NCBI GenBank assembly: GCA_964484675.1
Contig: CAZAFC010000005.1
Coordinates: 25,022 to 89,021 of the forward strand
DNA: 64,000 bases
Reading direction: 5' to 3'
DNA from: CAZAFC01 sp964484675
GTDB lineage: Bacteria > Patescibacteriota > Saccharimonadia > Saccharimonadales > UBA4665
Below the pieces are notes generated by a model. It had not been told where the DNA came from. It worked only from the letters and a program-made list of their open reading frames with translations, and ran no database searches. Both the position numbers and the translations under genes were made by a program. How positions within the stretch are numbered: position 1 is the stretch's first letter; each line of letters starts with the position of its first letter. Positions 1-9,019 of the stretch are shown here, in pieces.

Positions 1-95
1 TTATATAAATGCTTTTTGGCGGCCCGAACTTCTTGCACTAAGACGTAGCCGTCGCCTTGCTTTAGAATCGCACCACAACCGATGAAAAATCCCAT
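1..95 (-). CDS. Nudix-like protein, N-terminal fragment (runs off the window)
   Basis: A short reading frame on the minus strand starts with ATG at 95 and is still open at base 1, giving about 31 residues. They include a GAILKQGDGYVLVQEV-like stretch, which resembles the first beta strands of Nudix hydrolases. The Nudix box itself would lie outside the window. A TAGAAT -10 hexamer (102-107) lies exactly 6 nt before the ATG, as in many other genes here, so the start is probably leaderless. The family call is an inference from a short fragment; it could be another small beta-rich protein. Confidence 0.5.
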   Translation of the reverse strand, partial: MGFFIGCGAILKQGDGYVLVQEVRAAKKHLY

Positions 96-133
96 CCCAC
101 GATTCTATCACCTTTTCGCGAAAAATTGAGTAG

Positions 134-2314
134 CTAGCTCTCAGGTTCGGCGTCGGCTGGCATAGCTGGATTGCCGAAGACTTCGTCCATGGAGCTCACA
201 AGCACTTCGCGCGGGCGAGCGCCGTCGGCTGCACCGACAATTCCCTGTTCTTCCATCGTTTCAATCAGGCGGGCGGCGCGGCCGTAGCCAATTCGTAAGC
301 GGCGCTGGAGCAAGCTCGTGCTCGCCTTGCGACCTTCGATCACCACTTGCACTGCGTCGCGCCACATGTCGTCGTCGGCGTCGTTGCCGCCGTCCATCGA
401 CATCACATTACTGCCTTTACCGATCTGCACAGGCTGGCTGATAATCTCATCGTCATACTGCGGCGGCCGCTGCATGCGAATGAAGTCAGTAACTTTTTGC
501 GTCTCATCATCCTCGATCAGCGCGGCCTGCACGCGCTTCGGCTTGGGCATATCACTGGTGAGCAACAGCATGTCACCGCGGCCGAGGAGTTTTTCGGCAC
601 CCATTTGGTCGATAATCGTGCGCGAGTCAACTTGGCTGGCCACCGTGAACGCAATGCGCGCCGGCACATTGGCCTTGATAAGTCCGGTAATGACGTCCAC
701 CGACGGGCGCTGGGTGGCGAGCACCAGGTGGATGCCAGCAGCGCGGGCTTTTTGCGCCAAGCGGACGATCAATGCCTCGACATCGCGCGCAGCCATCATC
801 ATCAGGTCGGCGAGCTCGTCGATCACGATCACGATGTACGGCATGCCTTCCTGCTTCTTGAGGTTGTTGTACTCCTCAATATTGCGCTTGCCCACTTCGG
901 CCATGGTGCGCAGGCGGCGCTCCATTTCGGCCACCGCCCATTTGAGCGCGCTAATACACTTTTCGGGTTCGTTGATAACTGGGGTCAGAAGGTGGGGAAT
1001 GTCGTTGTACGGCGCCATTTCAACCTGCTTGGGGTCGACCAAAATCAGCTTGAGATCGGACGGCGAATTGCGATACAACAGGCTCGTCAGGAACGTGTTG
1101 ATCATCACCGATTTACCCGAACCAGTCTGCCCGGCCACGAGCAAGTGCGGCATTTTGCCGAGATCGGCCACCACCGGCTTGCCAGCAATGTCCTTACCGA
1201 TGACGAACCCGAGCGGGCCCTTCACGTCGGTCCACTCGCGCGACTGCAGCATCGAGCTCACCCGAACCGTCGCGGCTTTGATGTTCGGTACCTCAATACC
1301 AACGGCGCGCTTGCCCGGAATCGGCGCTTCCATGCGAATTGCGTGGGCCGCGAGGTCGAGTGCGAGGTTGTTTTCAAGCGCCGTGATCTTGGTAAGTTTC
1401 ACGCCGGTCGGCGGCTTCATGGTGTACTGCGTCACGCGCGGACCGATGTTAGCGCCTTCCATTTCGACGTCAATATTGAAGTTCGCAAATGTGTCGTGAA
1501 TAATCTGCGCGTTGCCGTTTACGTCGCCAGCATCGGCTTTGTCTTGCTTTTGATTGAGCAAATCAGTACTTGGGAATTGCCAATTCGGGTCGCTCGCCGC
1601 CGTGAGCGCTTCGTGCGTTTCCACGGGCGCGAGCTTTTGTGCAGTGTTTTTGAGAGAGTTGAGCCGCGGGATTTTGTCGTGGTCACGCTTCGAATCAAGG
1701 TGCTCCACCGGCACACCTTCGTTCAGCGTAAAGCCACTTGGCTCGCCACGAGCCTTGAGCGCAGCCAAATCTACCTCCGTTTTGTCACGCTTGAACAATT
1801 TTGCGAGACCGAGCAGCACTGTGGGCGAAATGCCAAATGCGAAGAACACTGCCAGCACGAGCAGCACCAAGAACATCACGCTAGCCGGAAAAGCGTCGAG
1901 CAAATGCAGCGCCGCGCCACCGATGCCTTTGCCGATCGCGCCGCCGTGGCCACCGCTGAAGCTGCCATCGGCATTATGCGTTGCGAACATGCTCATAAGC
2001 AAGCCAGCGCCGAAGGCCAGGCCAGCCAGCAAGCCGAGTAATTTCCCAAGCGGCATCTTGCGATCTTCGCTGGTAAACTTGAAAATCCCCCAGTAGGCCA
2101 AAGCAAACGGCACCAGATAGCCAGCCCAGCCGAACGCCGCATACACGCCTTTGAACAAATCTTTAGGCAGCGGCCCGCCTGTGCCGAAGCCGCCGAGCAG
2201 CGCGAACAGCGCCACGACACACAGCAGGATGCCCGCCGACAAATCCCAGAACGGCGAGCGCTCAATTGGTTCGACTGCTTTCTTCCCTCGAGTTGATTTT
2301 TTCTTTTTGGTCAT
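134..2314 (-). CDS. ftsK: DNA translocase FtsK/SpoIIIE
   Basis: Septal DNA pump that clears chromosomes from the closing division site. The 726-aa protein has four N-terminal membrane segments (about 22-44, 57-78, 87-110, 144-168), a linker, and a RecA-like motor with Walker A GQTGSGKS (about 395-402) and Walker B IVIVIDE (about 493-500). A C-terminal winged-helix gamma domain (about 650-715) would read KOPS-like sequences. It is about half the length of E. coli FtsK, mainly because the linker is short, which is normal for SpoIIIE-type proteins. It is monocistronic, with its own promoter at 2361-2389 and a leader of about 40 nt. Confidence 0.96.
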   Translation of the reverse strand: MTKKKKSTRGKKAVEPIERSPFWDLSAGILLCVVALFALLGGFGTGGPLPKDLFKGVYAAFGWAGYLVPFALAYWGIFKFTSEDRKMPLGKLLGLLAGLAFGAGLLMSMFATHNADGSFSGGHGGAIGKGIGGAALHLLDAFPASVMFLVLLVLAVFFAFGISPTVLLGLAKLFKRDKTEVDLAALKARGEPSGFTLNEGVPVEHLDSKRDHDKIPRLNSLKNTAQKLAPVETHEALTAASDPNWQFPSTDLLNQKQDKADAGDVNGNAQIIHDTFANFNIDVEMEGANIGPRVTQYTMKPPTGVKLTKITALENNLALDLAAHAIRMEAPIPGKRAVGIEVPNIKAATVRVSSMLQSREWTDVKGPLGFVIGKDIAGKPVVADLGKMPHLLVAGQTGSGKSVMINTFLTSLLYRNSPSDLKLILVDPKQVEMAPYNDIPHLLTPVINEPEKCISALKWAVAEMERRLRTMAEVGKRNIEEYNNLKKQEGMPYIVIVIDELADLMMMAARDVEALIVRLAQKARAAGIHLVLATQRPSVDVITGLIKANVPARIAFTVASQVDSRTIIDQMGAEKLLGRGDMLLLTSDMPKPKRVQAALIEDDETQKVTDFIRMQRPPQYDDEIISQPVQIGKGSNVMSMDGGNDADDDMWRDAVQVVIEGRKASTSLLQRRLRIGYGRAARLIETMEEQGIVGAADGARPREVLVSSMDEVFGNPAMPADAEPES

Positions 2315-2360
2315 GTGATGGTTCCGCTTTTCGTTGGCTCGGCCAGCGCGTTATGGCTAT

Positions 2361-2389
2361 ATTATAGCAATTTTTACAACTTCCGTCAA
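2361..2389 (-). promoter_or_regulatory. ftsK promoter
   Basis: On the minus strand TTGACG (2384-2389) is followed by a 17-nt spacer and TATAAT (2361-2366). This is a near-consensus housekeeping sigma promoter. It gives a leader of roughly 40 nt before ftsK, unlike the leaderless genes elsewhere. Confidence 0.75.
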
Positions 2390-2409
2390 CGCGCTTACGC
2401 TCTCAAATT

Positions 2410-4611
2410 TTAGTCGATGCGGGCGTCTTGCGCAAGCAGTCGTTCGCGCATCTCTTGGAACCGCTTCTGCTGCTCTTGTGCCAGCTCTTCATTGGTCTTG
2501 GGGCGAGGCGCTTGCGCAGCACTGTTCCCGCCAGCGCTGCCGCCGTTGTTTTGCTTGTTTTGCTCGGGCTTGCCACCGATAATGTTGATCACCGGGATGA
2601 CAATCGGGCTGCGCTGCGTCTGGTCGAACAGATAGTGTGTGATGTGATCCTTGAGCTCGGTCTTGAAGCGGTCGAGATCGACGCGCTTGTAGCGCTGCTG
2701 AACGGCGCGGCGAAGCTCGTGGCGCAAGCCGTTCATGAGGTCTTCGTTGTCGCGCATGTAAATGAAGCCGCGGCTGATGATATCAGGACTGGTGAGCAAG
2801 CTGCCTGTCTTTTTGTCGACGGTAAGCACGACTGCCACCAGGCCTTCTTCGCTCAAAAGCACGCGGTCTTTCACCACGATGTTGTTCACGATCGTGCCGG
2901 ATTGGTCGACCAAAATTGTCCCGCTCGGCACGCTGCCGGCAAGCTCGATTTTGTCGGGTGTCATGGCGATCACGTCGCCGTTTTCGGCATTCACGGTGTT
3001 AGCGCGCGGCACGCCGAGCTCCACAGCCAGCTCGATGTGACTCTGCTTGGACCGGTACGCGCCGTAAATCGGGATGAAGAATTTCGGCTTCGTGAAGTTG
3101 ATCATGTCGGCATATTCGTCGCGCGATGCGTGGCCGGAGACGTGCAGCGGGCCGACGCCTTCGAGCTCGTGATTGACGTGCGTGAACACGTGCACGCCTT
3201 TGCGCATGAGGTCGTCGATCATCTGGCCAATGAGCGCGTCGTTGCCAGTCTCTGGAATCGGCGTGCTCGAGAGCACCACAGTGTCCTGCTCTTTCATCTT
3301 GACGTGGCGGTGCTCGCCGCTGGCCATACGTTGCAGGGCTGAGCTCGGCTCGCCTTGCCCACCGGTACACACCACAACTACATCGTTATCCTTGAGGTTC
3401 GGCACGGTGGCGATCGGTACAAACGTACCCTTTGGCACTTTCACAAATCCGTGGCGGACGGCCATTTCAAGCGTGCTCATCATGCTGCGACCATCGAGCG
3501 CGATCTTCTTGCCGTGATGCACAGCAGCGTTGATAATCATCTGAATACGGTTGACGTTCGTCGAGAAAATCGCGATGAAAATGCGGCCCGGCGCGCGCTC
3601 CATAATGTCCACAAAGCTCTGTTCAATGGTGCTCTCGGATGGCGTACGGCCCAAGCGCTCCGGCGTGGTGCATTCGCTGAGCAGCGCCAGCACACCTTCG
3701 TTGCCAAGCTCCTGGAGGCGCTCGACATCGCTGCGCTCGTGGTCAAGCGGGTTCGGGTCGAGACGAAAATCGCCGGTGTTAATAATCCGACCAACCGGCG
3801 TGTCGAGCACCACACAGGTCGAGCCCGGAATCGAGTGCGTGATGCGCACCAGCTCCACGAAGAACTCGCCGACTTTGAGCCGCTCATGCGTGTCCTCGTT
3901 CATGGTAACCGTCTGGAGCTCGAAGCCTTCAGGCATCGGCAAGCCGAAGTTTTCGAAGATTTCTTCGACGCGGCCGATGGTGAATTTGGAGCCGTAAATC
4001 GGCGCCGGGAATAGCGGCACGATGTGCGGCAAGCCGCCGATGTGGTCAAGGTGGCCATGCGTGATAATGTAGCCGCGCAATTTGCCGCGGATGCTCTCGA
4101 GGTAACTCGTGTCGGCGATGCCGTAGTTGATGCCCGGCAAATCCACGCCGAGGTCGTTGCCGGCGTCGATCACCACGGCATCGTTCATGTATTCGACGAG
4201 AATCATGTTCTTGGAGCCACCGCCGTTCATGCCGCCAAGGCCGATGACCTTCAGGCGCGGCGAATCGTCGATGAAGTTGGCGCGGCGCGAGCGGGCCTCG
4301 GGCTGGGCCGAAGCGTAGAGATTGGCCACCCGCTGGGCGTCGGCTTGGCTGCGTTTTTGCGCGCGCACAGCGGCGCCGCGCGACTGGGTCGGCTTGGCAA
4401 GCGTCAGGCCGGCGACGGAGCGAGCATTGTTGTTGTCGCCCCTGTTGTTGCCGTTGCCACGCGAAGCACGAGCCTCGCCACCGCTGCCGCTGCCGTTGCC
4501 GCGGTCATTAAAATTGCGGCGCGCGCTGTTTTGGCCGGCATCGCCGTTCGCCCGCGAGCCTCGCCGCGGGCGACTATTCGCTTCCGAACCACCCTGTTGT
4601 TCGTTTTCCAT
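2410..4611 (-). CDS. rnj: Ribonuclease J (metallo-beta-lactamase/beta-CASP)
   Basis: 5'-3' exo- and endoribonuclease for mRNA decay and rRNA processing. The 733-aa protein begins with about 110 residues of Gly/Asn/Arg-rich disordered sequence, an RGG-like tail that may bind RNA. It then has the metallo-beta-lactamase core with the zinc motif HGHLDH (about 185-190), THSIPGS and NTGDFRLDP. A beta-CASP domain and the RNase J C-terminal domain follow. It is the last gene of the pnp-UDG-rnj run, 12 nt after the UDG gene, with an AAAGGA ribosome site before ATG. The neighbourhood suggests a joint RNA-decay unit with PNPase. The N-terminal extension is longer than in Bacillus RNase J1. Confidence 0.95.
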   Translation of the reverse strand: MENEQQGGSEANSRPRRGSRANGDAGQNSARRNFNDRGNGSGSGGEARASRGNGNNRGDNNNARSVAGLTLAKPTQSRGAAVRAQKRSQADAQRVANLYASAQPEARSRRANFIDDSPRLKVIGLGGMNGGGSKNMILVEYMNDAVVIDAGNDLGVDLPGINYGIADTSYLESIRGKLRGYIITHGHLDHIGGLPHIVPLFPAPIYGSKFTIGRVEEIFENFGLPMPEGFELQTVTMNEDTHERLKVGEFFVELVRITHSIPGSTCVVLDTPVGRIINTGDFRLDPNPLDHERSDVERLQELGNEGVLALLSECTTPERLGRTPSESTIEQSFVDIMERAPGRIFIAIFSTNVNRIQMIINAAVHHGKKIALDGRSMMSTLEMAVRHGFVKVPKGTFVPIATVPNLKDNDVVVVCTGGQGEPSSALQRMASGEHRHVKMKEQDTVVLSSTPIPETGNDALIGQMIDDLMRKGVHVFTHVNHELEGVGPLHVSGHASRDEYADMINFTKPKFFIPIYGAYRSKQSHIELAVELGVPRANTVNAENGDVIAMTPDKIELAGSVPSGTILVDQSGTIVNNIVVKDRVLLSEEGLVAVVLTVDKKTGSLLTSPDIISRGFIYMRDNEDLMNGLRHELRRAVQQRYKRVDLDRFKTELKDHITHYLFDQTQRSPIVIPVINIIGGKPEQNKQNNGGSAGGNSAAQAPRPKTNEELAQEQQKRFQEMRERLLAQDARID

Positions 4612-4623
4612 GTTAATCCTTTC

Positions 4624-5286
4624 TTATTTGGAGTCAGTTTCGTGAGCCGATTGTTCCTGAATCTTTTTGACGACGATCGGTAATTTGGCAAAATCGTCGA
4701 TCAAAGTTTGGCGCATCGCACCGTTGTACAGCGCGGCGGCCGGATGGAACAGCGGCATAATCACCAGCGTCGTCACGCCTGCGGTCCCAAATTGGACGCG
4801 AATGCGCTTCGGCTGGCCGTGGATTTTACTGATTTGTAAATCCGGCAAGAAACAATTCATGCTGTGCCTGCCGAGCGTGACGACCACGGCGGGCTGAATA
4901 ATCTCTAGCTGGGCTTGCAAATATGGCAAGAACGCAGCTTTTTCGTCGGGCAGCGGGTCGCGATTGTTCGGCGGCCGATACTTGACGATGTTGGTAATGT
5001 AAATGTTTTCGCGCTTGAGGTCGATGCCAGCAAGCATTTCGTTCAGGAACTTGCCGGCCGCGCCGACAAACGGGATACCCTGCTCGTCCTCATGCTTGCC
5101 TGGCGCCTCGCCGATAAACACGATCTTGGCAGCCGGATCGCCATCTCCAAACACGAGCTGCGTAGCGCCTGCCGCCAACTCCGGACACACCTTATCGGCA
5201 AGAATCTTCTGCCTCAGCTGGTCAAGCTTGGACTGTTTGTCGCTCGGCTGATCGTTGGGGTTGGTGGAGTTGGCGGCTGGCTGCAT
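4624..5286 (-). CDS. Uracil-DNA glycosylase family 4, lacking Fe-S ligands
   Basis: Removes uracil from DNA. The 220-aa protein carries the family motifs GEAPGKHEDEQGIPFVG (motif 1, about 60-76), TNIVKYRPPNNRDP and the C-terminal FHPAAALY (motif 2). Family 4 enzymes normally bind a 4Fe-4S cluster with four cysteines. Here only one (KVCPEL, about residue 34) remains. The KCRPP cysteine is Tyr, the following one is Phe, and the first Cys of CxxC is absent, so the cluster is probably lost. The gene sits between pnp (12-nt gap) and rnj (12-nt gap), so all three are likely one transcript. Confidence 0.9.
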   Translation of the reverse strand: MQPAANSTNPNDQPSDKQSKLDQLRQKILADKVCPELAAGATQLVFGDGDPAAKIVFIGEAPGKHEDEQGIPFVGAAGKFLNEMLAGIDLKRENIYITNIVKYRPPNNRDPLPDEKAAFLPYLQAQLEIIQPAVVVTLGRHSMNCFLPDLQISKIHGQPKRIRVQFGTAGVTTLVIMPLFHPAAALYNGAMRQTLIDDFAKLPIVVKKIQEQSAHETDSK

Positions 5287-5298
5287 CTGCTTGGGGTG

Positions 5299-7443
5299 TT
5301 ATTTCTTCTTCGTTTCGGCGAGTTCGCGGGCGGCGGCTTTCATGCTGAGCTGTAAACGGCCGCGGTCGTCGATCGCCACCAGCTTTACATTCACGCGATC
5401 GCCTTCTTTGAGCACGTCACTTGGCTTGTCGATGCGTTCTTCGGCGATTTCCGACACGTGCACGAGGCCGTCTTTGCCGGGCAAAATCTGCACGAACACA
5501 CCGAAGTCGAGCACGCTCACCACTGGCGCGTTCATATAAATGTGTCCGATCTCCGGCTCGGCCACGATGTCCTGGATCCACTGAATCGCCTTGGCAATCG
5601 ATTCGCCGTCGGGGCTCGCAATCATCACTGTACCGTCGTCCTTGATCTCAATTTCAGCGCCGGTTTCGCTCGTAATCTTCTGGATGGTCTCGCCGCCCTT
5701 GCCGATCACTTCGCGGATCTTGTCGGGGTTAATCTGGATCGTCTCCACACGCGGCGCGTACGGGCTAAGCTCTTTGCGCGGCTCGGCGAGCGTGGTGAGC
5801 ATGTGCTCGAGAATGAACGCGCGGCCTTCGCGGCCCTGAATGAGAGCTTGCTTGAGCGTCTCGACCGGCAAGCCGTGAACCTTCATATCCATTTGCAAAG
5901 CGGTGATGCCCTTGCTCGTGCCAGCCGTTTTGAAGTCCATATCGCCGGCAAAATCCTCGGCGTCGGCGATGTCACTCAAAATGACTGCTTTGTCGCCCTC
6001 GATCATGAGCCCCATGGCAATGCCGCTCACCGGTGCTTTCAGCGGCACGCCGGCATCCATGAGCGCCAAACAGCTCGAGCAGGTTGCGGCCATACTCGTC
6101 GAGCCGTTCTGACTCATGATTTCGGTAACTGAGCGGATGGCGTACGGGAAGGTGTTCTCATCTGGCAAAACAGCGGTCAGCGCACGTTCGGCGAGCGCCG
6201 AGTGGCCGATTTCGCGGCGGCCCGGGCTGCCCAGACGCTTGATCTCGCCCACGGTGTAGCCGGGCGCATTGTAGTGGTGCATGTAGCGCTTTTCTTCATT
6301 GCGCTCCATGGTGTCGACGAGCTGTGCGTAGGTGAGCGGCGCGAGCGTGACGATGTTCATGCCTTGTGTGAGGCCGCGCGTGAACAAGCTCGAGCCGTGA
6401 GCGCGCGGCAAAAATCCGACTTCGCTGCTCAAGGGGCGAACTTCGGTAAAGTTACGGCCGTCCGGGCGAACGCCGTCCTCGAGAATCCCTTTTCGCACGT
6501 CTTTGTTAGCGGCCGAAGCAAAGGCGTCTTCGTATTCGCGCTTCAAAGCTTCCCAGTCGTCGCCGAGCTTTTCGGCAAAGTGCTGGAGCAAAGCTTCGCG
6601 CAACACATGCATGCGTTCGTGGCGCTCGGCCATCGGCGCGCGCAATTTGGCACCCATCTTGCCGTCCAAAAACGCATCGACTTCTTTTTGAATGTCTTCG
6701 CTCGGCAGGCTGGGCTCATATTCGAGCTTGGCAATCTTGGCCTTCTTGACGAGCTCATTTTGCAGCTCAATTGCTGGCTGCATTGTTTGGTGCGCCCACA
6801 CGAGCGCGTCGGCCACCGTCTCTTCGCTGACTTCGTTGGCGCCAGCTTCGACCATCATAATCGCGTCATGCGTGCCAGCCACCACGAGGTCGAGATCGTT
6901 CGTCTGCATCTCTTCGAGCGGCATGAACGCCTGCGGCTTGCCATCTTTCAGGCCAATGCGCAGGCCCGCCACCGGGCCGTCAAACGGCGCGCCAGTGAGC
7001 ATGAACGCCGTGCTCATGGCAATCATCGCGATCATGTCCGGGCGAAACGCCGGATCGGTACTGAGCACGGTGGCCACACCCTGCACTTCGTGGCGATAGC
7101 CCTTGGGCCACAAGGGGCGAATCGGGCGGTCGATCAAGCGGCCGATCAGGATTGCTTCGTCGCTCGGCCGACCTTCGCGCTTAATAAACCGGCTGCCGCT
7201 AATCTTGCCGGCGGCGTAAAATTTCTCCTCGTAATCGATACTCAGCGGAAAATAATCAAAGCCGGCGATCGGCTTGGGGCTCACCATGGCCGTGCCAAGC
7301 ACCACCGTGTCGCCGTAGCGCACGATCACGCTGGCCGAGGTGCGAAACCCGACGCGGTTAATCTCAAGGCTCAGTTTTCGGCCGCAAAAATCGGTCTCGA
7401 CACTGATAATCTGTTTTCCCGAAGGATTGATAGTCTGACTCAT
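5299..7443 (-). CDS. pnp: Polyribonucleotide nucleotidyltransferase (PNPase)
   Basis: Phosphorolytic 3'-5' exoribonuclease. The 714-aa protein has two RNase PH domains joined by an alpha-helical linker, then a KH domain (IREVIGKGGETIQKI) and a C-terminal S1 domain (VLDFGVFVQILPGKDGLVHVSE). I chose the ATG at 7443, giving MSQTINPSGK, because it has an AAAGG ribosome site. The longer open frame upstream is leader sequence without homology. It lies downstream of truB and rpsO, as in E. coli, and is separated from rpsO by a structured leader of about 500 nt. It leads the pnp-UDG-rnj run. Confidence 0.97.
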   Translation of the reverse strand: MSQTINPSGKQIISVETDFCGRKLSLEINRVGFRTSASVIVRYGDTVVLGTAMVSPKPIAGFDYFPLSIDYEEKFYAAGKISGSRFIKREGRPSDEAILIGRLIDRPIRPLWPKGYRHEVQGVATVLSTDPAFRPDMIAMIAMSTAFMLTGAPFDGPVAGLRIGLKDGKPQAFMPLEEMQTNDLDLVVAGTHDAIMMVEAGANEVSEETVADALVWAHQTMQPAIELQNELVKKAKIAKLEYEPSLPSEDIQKEVDAFLDGKMGAKLRAPMAERHERMHVLREALLQHFAEKLGDDWEALKREYEDAFASAANKDVRKGILEDGVRPDGRNFTEVRPLSSEVGFLPRAHGSSLFTRGLTQGMNIVTLAPLTYAQLVDTMERNEEKRYMHHYNAPGYTVGEIKRLGSPGRREIGHSALAERALTAVLPDENTFPYAIRSVTEIMSQNGSTSMAATCSSCLALMDAGVPLKAPVSGIAMGLMIEGDKAVILSDIADAEDFAGDMDFKTAGTSKGITALQMDMKVHGLPVETLKQALIQGREGRAFILEHMLTTLAEPRKELSPYAPRVETIQINPDKIREVIGKGGETIQKITSETGAEIEIKDDGTVMIASPDGESIAKAIQWIQDIVAEPEIGHIYMNAPVVSVLDFGVFVQILPGKDGLVHVSEIAEERIDKPSDVLKEGDRVNVKLVAIDDRGRLQLSMKAAARELAETKKK

Positions 7444-7949
7444 TGTCACCTTTCTTGGTTGTTTGAGCGAAAAGCAGGCAAAGTGCAAATATTGCGTGGC
7501 CCTTGTGCATTTCATGGCGACGAATATCTGGTCTCTGCCGACTTTTTGCAAAATTCCAGCGATGCTCCCAATTGTGCGATGCTGCTTCAAGCTTTTTGCG
7601 CAGCACGCCGTAACCGGACTTGGCAATTGCATTGTGTCCCTCGAAAGCGCTCGGAACTGCTCATGTCTCCTTTTGGAGTCATGCTTGTTCTTTGCGCAAG
7701 CTTTCTCGATGACAAAATGCAATTGCCAACTTGGAGGTTTGCGATGCGGCACTACTTCGGAATGGCCGTATCATCTTGGAATCGCCGTGCCTCACGCGTT
7801 GCGACCCTAGCAACAAGCTGCTCTAAGCGAGACACTGGCCAAACATGACAATCTTTAAAACTGCAAGCTTCTTGGAATTTTGCATTACTCAAACATTTTA
7901 ATGTGCACAAGCTGGCGGCCTCGAGATTCGAGACCACTAAGTCCATGCA
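7444..7949 (-). promoter_or_regulatory. Structured rpsO-pnp leader with a long imperfect hairpin
   Basis: This 506-nt stretch holds no convincing gene. Its centre folds into a long rod: 7620-7638 pairs with 7711-7729 (19 bp with one mismatch; the outer 13 bp, TTGGCAATTGCAT with its complement, are perfect). Nested inside are AAAGC/GCTTT pairs and, at the tip (about 7662-7684), a CTCC-TTTT-GGAG hairpin flanked by CATG/CATG. In E. coli the same rpsO-pnp gap holds an RNase III-cleaved hairpin through which PNPase represses itself. A similar role here is inference. Confidence 0.6.
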
Positions 7950-8216
7950 CTAGCGGCGAATGCCGAGCTTCTGAATGAGGTCGAGGTACGCTTGGCCATC
8001 TTTGGCGGCGATGTATTGCAAGTGGCGCTTGCGGCGGCCAACCAATTGCAGCAACCCGCGGCGGGCAGCAAAGTCTTTTTTATTGACCTTGAGGTGCTCA
8101 GTAAGTTCTTTGATGCGCTCAGTCTCGATCCCAACCTGCACGGCGGCGCTCCCAGTGTCGGTTTTGTGGGCTTGCAGCTCTTTGATAGCTGCCTGTTTTT
8201 TCTCAGTTGTAATCAT
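7950..8216 (-). CDS. rpsO: 30S ribosomal protein S15
   Basis: Primary 16S rRNA-binding protein of the small-subunit platform. It is 88 aa, the usual length, with the family's DTGS motif near residue 20 and the conserved GRRKRHLQY region near the C terminus. It lies 47 nt after truB and upstream of the long pnp leader, the classic truB-rpsO-pnp order. A TACAAT box at 8226-8231 lies 9 nt before the ATG, so an additional promoter with a very short leader is possible. Confidence 0.97.
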   Translation of the reverse strand: MITTEKKQAAIKELQAHKTDTGSAAVQVGIETERIKELTEHLKVNKKDFAARRGLLQLVGRRKRHLQYIAAKDGQAYLDLIQKLGIRR

Positions 8217-8263
8217 ACTCAGGCCATTGTATCAGATGAGCGAAGCGTTTGCAAGACGACAGT

Positions 8264-8977
8264 TTACGACCCACTCGGTGCTGGCTGCTCGAAAGCATGA
8301 GCAGCAATTTGCTCGGGCGACAAATCGCCCATCGTCATAGCATCTTGAAGTGAAAAAGGCCCGACAGCCGTGCGCCGCAAGTCGCTCATGTACGCACCAG
8401 TGCCAAGCCGCGCGCCCATATCCTCGACCAGTGAGCGAATGTACGTGCCGCTTGAAACGTCGGCCGTAAACCGCACGAGCGGATATTCATATGATTGCAG
8501 CTCCAGGCGAGTAATGCGCACCGGGCGCGGCGCAAGCTCGGGCGCCTTGCCTTCGCGGGCCAGCTTGTATGCGCGCTGGCCATTGATCTTCACCGCTGAA
8601 AAAGCGGGCGGCGTTTGCAGGCTATCGCCCAAGAATGTCTCGAGAACCGCCGCAAGTTCGGCCACAGACGGCCGCGCGTTAGAGACCGCTGTTTTCTCAC
8701 CTTCATCGTCGCCCGTGGTACTCGTTTGGCCGAGCCACATCGTCACTTCGTACGTTTTGTCGAGCTTGGTGAGCGCCGGCGCGCGCTTGGTGTATGCGCC
8801 GAGAAGCAGTACGAGCAAGCCAGTCGCCAGCGGATCGAGCGTGCCGGTGTGGCCGACTGGGAAGCGCTTTTTGTGCGTGGTGTTGAGGTCGGATGTTTGG
8901 ATGGTGCGGCGAATTTTGTTCACCACGTCAAACGACGTCCAGCCCTTGGGTTTGTCGACAAGTAATATGCCTTGCAT
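8264..8977 (-). CDS. truB: tRNA pseudouridine(55) synthase TruB, short form
   Basis: Makes pseudouridine 55 in the tRNA T-loop. The 237-aa protein has the N-terminal motif LLVDKPKGWTSFDVV and the catalytic GTLDPLATG (Asp about residue 47), followed by the conserved YEVTMWLG and SSGTYIRSL segments. It stops after the catalytic domain and lacks the C-terminal PUA domain found in the roughly 310-aa enzymes. It is preceded by the DHH-like gene (42-nt gap) and followed by rpsO. Confidence 0.95.
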   Translation of the reverse strand: MQGILLVDKPKGWTSFDVVNKIRRTIQTSDLNTTHKKRFPVGHTGTLDPLATGLLVLLLGAYTKRAPALTKLDKTYEVTMWLGQTSTTGDDEGEKTAVSNARPSVAELAAVLETFLGDSLQTPPAFSAVKINGQRAYKLAREGKAPELAPRPVRITRLELQSYEYPLVRFTADVSSGTYIRSLVEDMGARLGTGAYMSDLRRTAVGPFSLQDAMTMGDLSPEQIAAHAFEQPAPSGS

Positions 8978-9019
8978 GGTATGAGCTTAGCACAGGCTGG
9001 CCGGCACATGCGCGGAGAT

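Noticed and set aside
347..2041. Long plus-strand open frames across ftsK, rnj, pnp, rpoD and dnaG
   Set aside because: They are GC-driven shadow frames antisense to clear genes, without ribosome sites or recognisable motifs.
2771..2788. A CTGATGA sequence in rnj considered as another hammerhead core
   Set aside because: No matching stem II followed by GAAA, and no stems I and III around it; it lies in coding sequence.
7444..7752. N-terminal extension of PNPase to 7752
   Set aside because: The extra residues have no PNPase homology, and the ATG at 7443 has a ribosome site. The region is the structured leader.
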